In this document: positions 21,827-24,406 of the stretch, one piece after another
Layout: each line of letters begins with the position of its first letter
Numbering within the stretch: position 1 is the stretch's first letter
Assembly: GCA_905205995.1 (NCBI GenBank)
Contig: CAJLFU010000029.1
Span: 1 to 24,406 of the forward strand
Length of the DNA: 24,406 nt
Origin: an uncultured Haemophilus sp.
GTDB lineage: Bacteria; Pseudomonadota; Gammaproteobacteria; Enterobacterales; Pasteurellaceae
Direction of reading: 5' to 3'
Position numbers and translations under genes: made by a program
Notes under the pieces: model-generated
Told to the model about the DNA's origin: nothing
The model's database searches: none
What the model saw: only the letters and a program-made list of their open reading frames with translations

Positions 21827-21854
21827 TGTTGTAGAGTAAATGATTTCTACAACA
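21827..21854 (+). other. Inverted repeat between folP and glmM
   Basis: TGTTGTAGA (21827-21835) pairs perfectly with TCTACAACA (21846-21854) around a 10-base spacer. No U-run follows, so it is not a standard terminator. It could be an operator, an mRNA processing site, or a pause hairpin. Confidence 0.5.
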
Positions 21855-21883
21855 GAAATTATTCAATTTATTAAGGAATAAAT

Positions 21884-23218
21884 ATGGCAAATCGTAAATA
21901 TTTTGGTACAGATGGTGTACGCGGTAAAGTGGGTACTTATCCAATCACGCCAGATTTCGCATTGAAATTAGGTTGGGCTGCCGGTAAGGTTTTAGCTTCT
22001 CAAGGTTCTCGCACAGTATTAATCGGAAAAGATACTCGTATTTCAGGTTATATGTTGGAATCTGCTCTTGAAGCGGGTTTAGCTGCAGCGGGCTTAACTG
22101 CTGCATTTACTGGCCCAATGCCAACCCCTGCCGTAGCGTATTTAACTCGTACTTTCCGTTTAGAAGCAGGCATTGTGATTTCTGCATCACATAACCCTTA
22201 CTATGATAATGGAATTAAATTCTTCTCTGCGGAAGGAACAAAATTACCAGACCATATTGAAGAGGCTATTGAAGCCATGCTCGATCAGCCAATGGATTGT
22301 GTTGAATCAGCTGAATTAGGTAAGGCTCGTCGTATTAACGATGCGGCAGGTCGTTATATTGAATTTTGTAAGAGTACATTCCCGGCTCATCTTGGTTTAG
22401 ATGGTTATAAAATCGTGGTGGATTGTGCAAATGGTGCGACCTATCATATTGCACCAAATGTATTACGTGAATTAGGCGCGGAAGTAATTGAAATTGGTGC
22501 GACTCCAAATGGGATTAATATCAATGAGAAATGTGGTGCAACTGATGTAAAAGCATTACAGGAAAAAGTGCTTGAAACTAAAGCGGATGTTGGTCTTGCT
22601 TATGATGGTGATGGTGACCGTATTATGATGGTGGATCACTTAGGTAATAAAGTAGATGGTGACCAAATCCTTTTCATTATTGCTCGTGAAGCTTTACGTT
22701 CAGGCCAATTAAAAGGTGGAGTAGTAGGCACATTAATGAGTAATATGAGCCTAGAAATTGCCTTAAAAATGTTAGGTGTGCCTTTCGTTCGTGCTAATGT
22801 TGGTGACCGTTATGTATTGGAAAAAATGGTAGAGCATGGCTGGACATTAGGTGGAGAAAACTCAGGCCATATCATTATCGCTGATAAAAATACGACAGGT
22901 GATGGTATTATTGCATCACTAGCTGTATTAAGCGCAATGGTTCAACATCGTTTATCTTTAAATGAGCTTGCAAGTGCGGTGAAATTGTTCCCTCAAGTAC
23001 TGATTAATGTTCGTTTTGCGGGCGGTGCAAATCCATTAGAAAGTGAAGCAGTAAAAGCGGTAGCCGCTGATGTGGAAAAACGCTTAGAAGGTAAAGGTCG
23101 AATTTTACTGCGTAAGTCAGGTACAGAGCCACTTATTCGCGTAATGGTGGAATGTGAAGATGGCGCACTTGCAAAACAATGTGCAGAAGAAATTGCAGAA
23201 GCAGTGAAAGCAAATTAA
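21884..23218 (+). CDS. glmM: Phosphoglucosamine mutase
   Basis: Interconverts glucosamine-6-phosphate and glucosamine-1-phosphate for UDP-GlcNAc, feeding peptidoglycan and lipooligosaccharide. It is 444 aa (E. coli 445). The phosphorylated Ser102 lies in SASHNPYYDNG (100-110), the Mg loop is DGDGDR (241-246), the sugar-binding loop is GGENSGH, and the phosphate-binding loop is RKSGTEPLIRV near the C terminus. AAGGA lies 6 bases before the ATG. A USS is at 22972-22980. Confidence 0.97.
   Translation: MANRKYFGTDGVRGKVGTYPITPDFALKLGWAAGKVLASQGSRTVLIGKDTRISGYMLESALEAGLAAAGLTAAFTGPMPTPAVAYLTRTFRLEAGIVISASHNPYYDNGIKFFSAEGTKLPDHIEEAIEAMLDQPMDCVESAELGKARRINDAAGRYIEFCKSTFPAHLGLDGYKIVVDCANGATYHIAPNVLRELGAEVIEIGATPNGININEKCGATDVKALQEKVLETKADVGLAYDGDGDRIMMVDHLGNKVDGDQILFIIAREALRSGQLKGGVVGTLMSNMSLEIALKMLGVPFVRANVGDRYVLEKMVEHGWTLGGENSGHIIIADKNTTGDGIIASLAVLSAMVQHRLSLNELASAVKLFPQVLINVRFAGGANPLESEAVKAVAADVEKRLEGKGRILLRKSGTEPLIRVMVECEDGALAKQCAEEIAEAVKAN
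22972..22980 (+). other. DNA uptake signal sequence (USS)
   Basis: Perfect AAGTGCGGT inside glmM; the frame reads Ser-Ala-Val. Confidence 0.9.
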
Positions 23219-23223
23219 ATAAG

Positions 23224-23244
23224 TGGGGGTTTGCCCCCATTTTT
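23224..23244 (+). terminator. Rho-independent terminator after glmM
   Basis: TGGGGG and CCCCCA form a 6-bp GC-rich stem with loop TTTG, followed by TTTTT. Confidence 0.85.
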
Positions 23245-23285
23245 GATCGGAAAATTTATCTTTTATTATTTTAGGAAAGCAGAAT

Positions 23286-23768
23286 ATGAAAATTTTTATT
23301 ATGCGTCATGGAGAAGCCGAAGTTGTCGCTTCATCAGATGAGACTCGGCGTTTAACTGACTATGGACGCAAACAATCAATATCACAAGGTCAATGGCTTA
23401 AAACACATCTAAATTCAACCGCACTTTCAGTTCAGAAAGTGATTGTCAGTCCTTATGTTCGTGCTCAAGAAACGTTTGAGCTCGTCAATTCAGCGTTAGA
23501 CAATATTCTTAATGATGTTGAAACTTGGAGTGGAATTACACCTTACGGGAATGCGACGTTGGTAGTAGATTATTTATCTGTTTTACAGGAACAAGGGGTT
23601 GAAAGTGTTTTGCTTATTTCTCATTTACCTTTAGTGGGCAGTATTGTTTCGGAGCTTTATGGCAAGCGAAATCCAATCAGTTTTTATCCCTCAACGATTG
23701 TTCAAATCGACTGGAATGGAGAAAAAGGTACGATTGAAACCTATCATTATCCTAAAGAGAATAGCTAA
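23286..23768 (+). CDS. sixA: Phosphohistidine phosphatase SixA
   Basis: Small histidine-phosphatase-superfamily enzyme (160 aa; E. coli 161). The catalytic RHG motif is FIMRHGEAE (His8), the second active-site histidine is in ISHLPLVG (His113), and SPYVRAQET matches the family's conserved arginine loop. E. coli SixA dephosphorylates phosphohistidine, with reported effects on the ArcB phosphorelay and the nitrogen phosphotransferase system. AGGAAAG precedes the start. A USS lies at 23418-23426. A terminator separates it from the next gene. Confidence 0.92.
   Translation: MKIFIMRHGEAEVVASSDETRRLTDYGRKQSISQGQWLKTHLNSTALSVQKVIVSPYVRAQETFELVNSALDNILNDVETWSGITPYGNATLVVDYLSVLQEQGVESVLLISHLPLVGSIVSELYGKRNPISFYPSTIVQIDWNGEKGTIETYHYPKENS
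23418..23426 (-). other. DNA uptake signal sequence (USS)
   Basis: Perfect ACCGCACTT inside sixA; the frame reads Thr-Ala-Leu. Confidence 0.9.
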
Positions 23769-23861
23769 AATTGATTGAAGATAATGCGAAAAATAAAGTC
23801 TTATGTGATTTACTTTTTTAAACTATAACTATATTTAACATTAGTGTTCACGAATAAAGTT

Positions 23862-23896
23862 AACACCTAGAAAGAGTTAATTTCTAGGTGTTTTTT
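23862..23896 (+). terminator. Rho-independent terminator after sixA
   Basis: A perfect 12-bp stem (AACACCTAGAAA, 23862-23873, with TTTCTAGGTGTT, 23881-23892) has the loop GAGTTAA and a T6 tract. It lies about 95 bases after sixA and 82 before the next start codon. Confidence 0.85.
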
Positions 23897-23953
23897 AAAA
23901 TTTTTTTTGATAGACTGAAAGTGAGCTATAACTGAATAGCTTAAATTAGCCAC

Positions 23954-23972
23954 TATAATGATACAAGGAGAG
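23954..23972 (+). promoter_or_regulatory. -10 hexamer and Shine-Dalgarno of the LEA-like gene
   Basis: TATAAT (23954-23959) is followed by AAGGAGAG (23965-23972), which sits 5 bases before the ATG. No convincing -35 hexamer is visible. The predicted leader is only about a dozen bases, with a very strong ribosome-binding site, suggesting high expression once transcribed. Confidence 0.55.
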
Positions 23973-23977
23973 TAGTT

Positions 23978-24406
23978 ATGAAAAATAATATCGAAGATAA
24001 AGCAACTGAAGTAAAAGATATGACAGTGAATGCTGCAGCACAAGTTAAAGATGCATTATTTGCAGCGGCTAACTATATTAAAGATGCAGTGACACATAAA
24101 GCGTCTGAGGCAAAAGAAGTGGTCGAAGACAAAGCTACTGAAGTGAAAGATGTAACTGAAGATAAAGTATCTGAAGTAAGAAAAGCAGTTTCTGAAGCAA
24201 AAGAAGCAATCGATGATAAAGCTACTGAAATGAAAAAAGCTATCGATGAAAAATTTTCTGAAGTAAAAAGAGCTGTCGAAGATAAAGCATCAGAAGTGAA
24301 AAAAGCAGTTTCAGAAGCAAAAGATGAAGCAGCAGACAAAGCAGCCGAGCTAAAAGATGAAGCTGAAGATAAAGCATCAGAAGTGAAAAAAGCAGTTTCA
24401 GAAGCA
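23978..24406 (+). CDS. LEA-like 11-residue-repeat protein (3' end outside window)
   Basis: Open from ATG 23978 to the window edge: 143 codons seen, no stop. I recognise no named family member. There is no signal peptide. After a short N terminus (MKNNIEDKATEVKDM) the sequence becomes repeats of 11 residues with consensus EDKASEVKKAV, sometimes followed by a 7-residue unit SEAK(E/D)xx. It is rich in Lys, Glu, Ala, Asp, Ser and Val, with no Cys, Trp or Pro. Such 11-mer amphipathic repeats are typical of group 3 LEA-like and apolipoprotein-like helical proteins, which fold on membranes or on drying. A stress-protective or membrane-surface role is inferred only. A strong Shine-Dalgarno sequence supports the start. 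Confidence 0.8.
   Translation, partial: MKNNIEDKATEVKDMTVNAAAQVKDALFAAANYIKDAVTHKASEAKEVVEDKATEVKDVTEDKVSEVRKAVSEAKEAIDDKATEMKKAIDEKFSEVKRAVEDKASEVKKAVSEAKDEAADKAAELKDEAEDKASEVKKAVSEA
24278..24406 (+). repeat. 42-bp exact direct repeat, period 87 bp
   Basis: The 42 bases at 24278-24319 recur exactly at 24365-24406, offset by 87 bp (29 codons, in frame), and encode EDKASEVKKAVSEA. The second copy reaches the window edge, so more copies may follow. Confidence 0.92.

Noticed and set aside
24073..24339. 88-codon minus-strand frame, Ser/Ala/Phe repeats
   Set aside because: Antisense shadow of the LEA-like repeat gene, which has the strong Shine-Dalgarno sequence and start.

Overview
This AT-rich window comes from a Pasteurellaceae genome of the Haemophilus type, probably Haemophilus parainfluenzae or a close relative. 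The main evidence is the Hin-type DNA uptake signal sequence (USS, AAGTGCGGT or its complement ACCGCACTT). I count 19 perfect copies in 24.4 kb, about one per 1.3 kb, which is close to the density known for H. influenzae. Six of them form three inverted pairs that act as terminators. Nearly all genes are clear orthologues of conserved gammaproteobacterial genes. Species assignment is inference.

Layout. Positions 1-50 hold what looks like the last bases of a 5S rRNA gene and its terminator. Positions 134-6288 carry yoaA-tsaB-yeaY(slp-like)-fadD-rnd, the E. coli rnd-fadD-yeaY-tsaB-yoaA neighbourhood: an XPD-like helicase, a tRNA t6A factor, an outer-membrane lipoprotein, acyl-CoA synthetase and RNase D. 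Positions 6289-10009 hold the accessory module: a 586-residue lipoprotein with a long TolA-like helical stalk and a C-terminal TbpB-like domain, followed by a Slam-type outer-membrane protein (TPR plus beta-barrel) that probably moves it to the cell surface. The pair is flanked by near-identical 55-bp direct repeats, each containing a USS-dyad terminator.

Positions 10038-12759 hold pta and ackA on the minus strand (acetyl-P/acetate overflow). Pta is unusually short, 483 residues, and lacks the central regulatory domain. Divergently, yfbV (12981) is followed by the PurR-box-controlled cvpA-purF unit (13449-15555). dacB (PBP4) converges on purF across two terminators and is divergent from greA, whose leader carries a terminator-like hairpin. 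yhbY converges on greA and is divergent from rlmE-ftsH, followed by folP-glmM, sixA, and a gene cut by the window end that encodes a LEA-like 11-residue-repeat protein.

The most unusual elements are the stalked Slam-dependent lipoprotein cassette with its flanking repeats and candidate CRP site, the compact Pta, the LEA-like repeat gene with a 42-bp exact internal repeat, the greA leader hairpin, and a dihydropteroate synthase with Ser at the position of E. coli Pro64. No insertion sequence, phage, CRISPR array or tRNA was seen.
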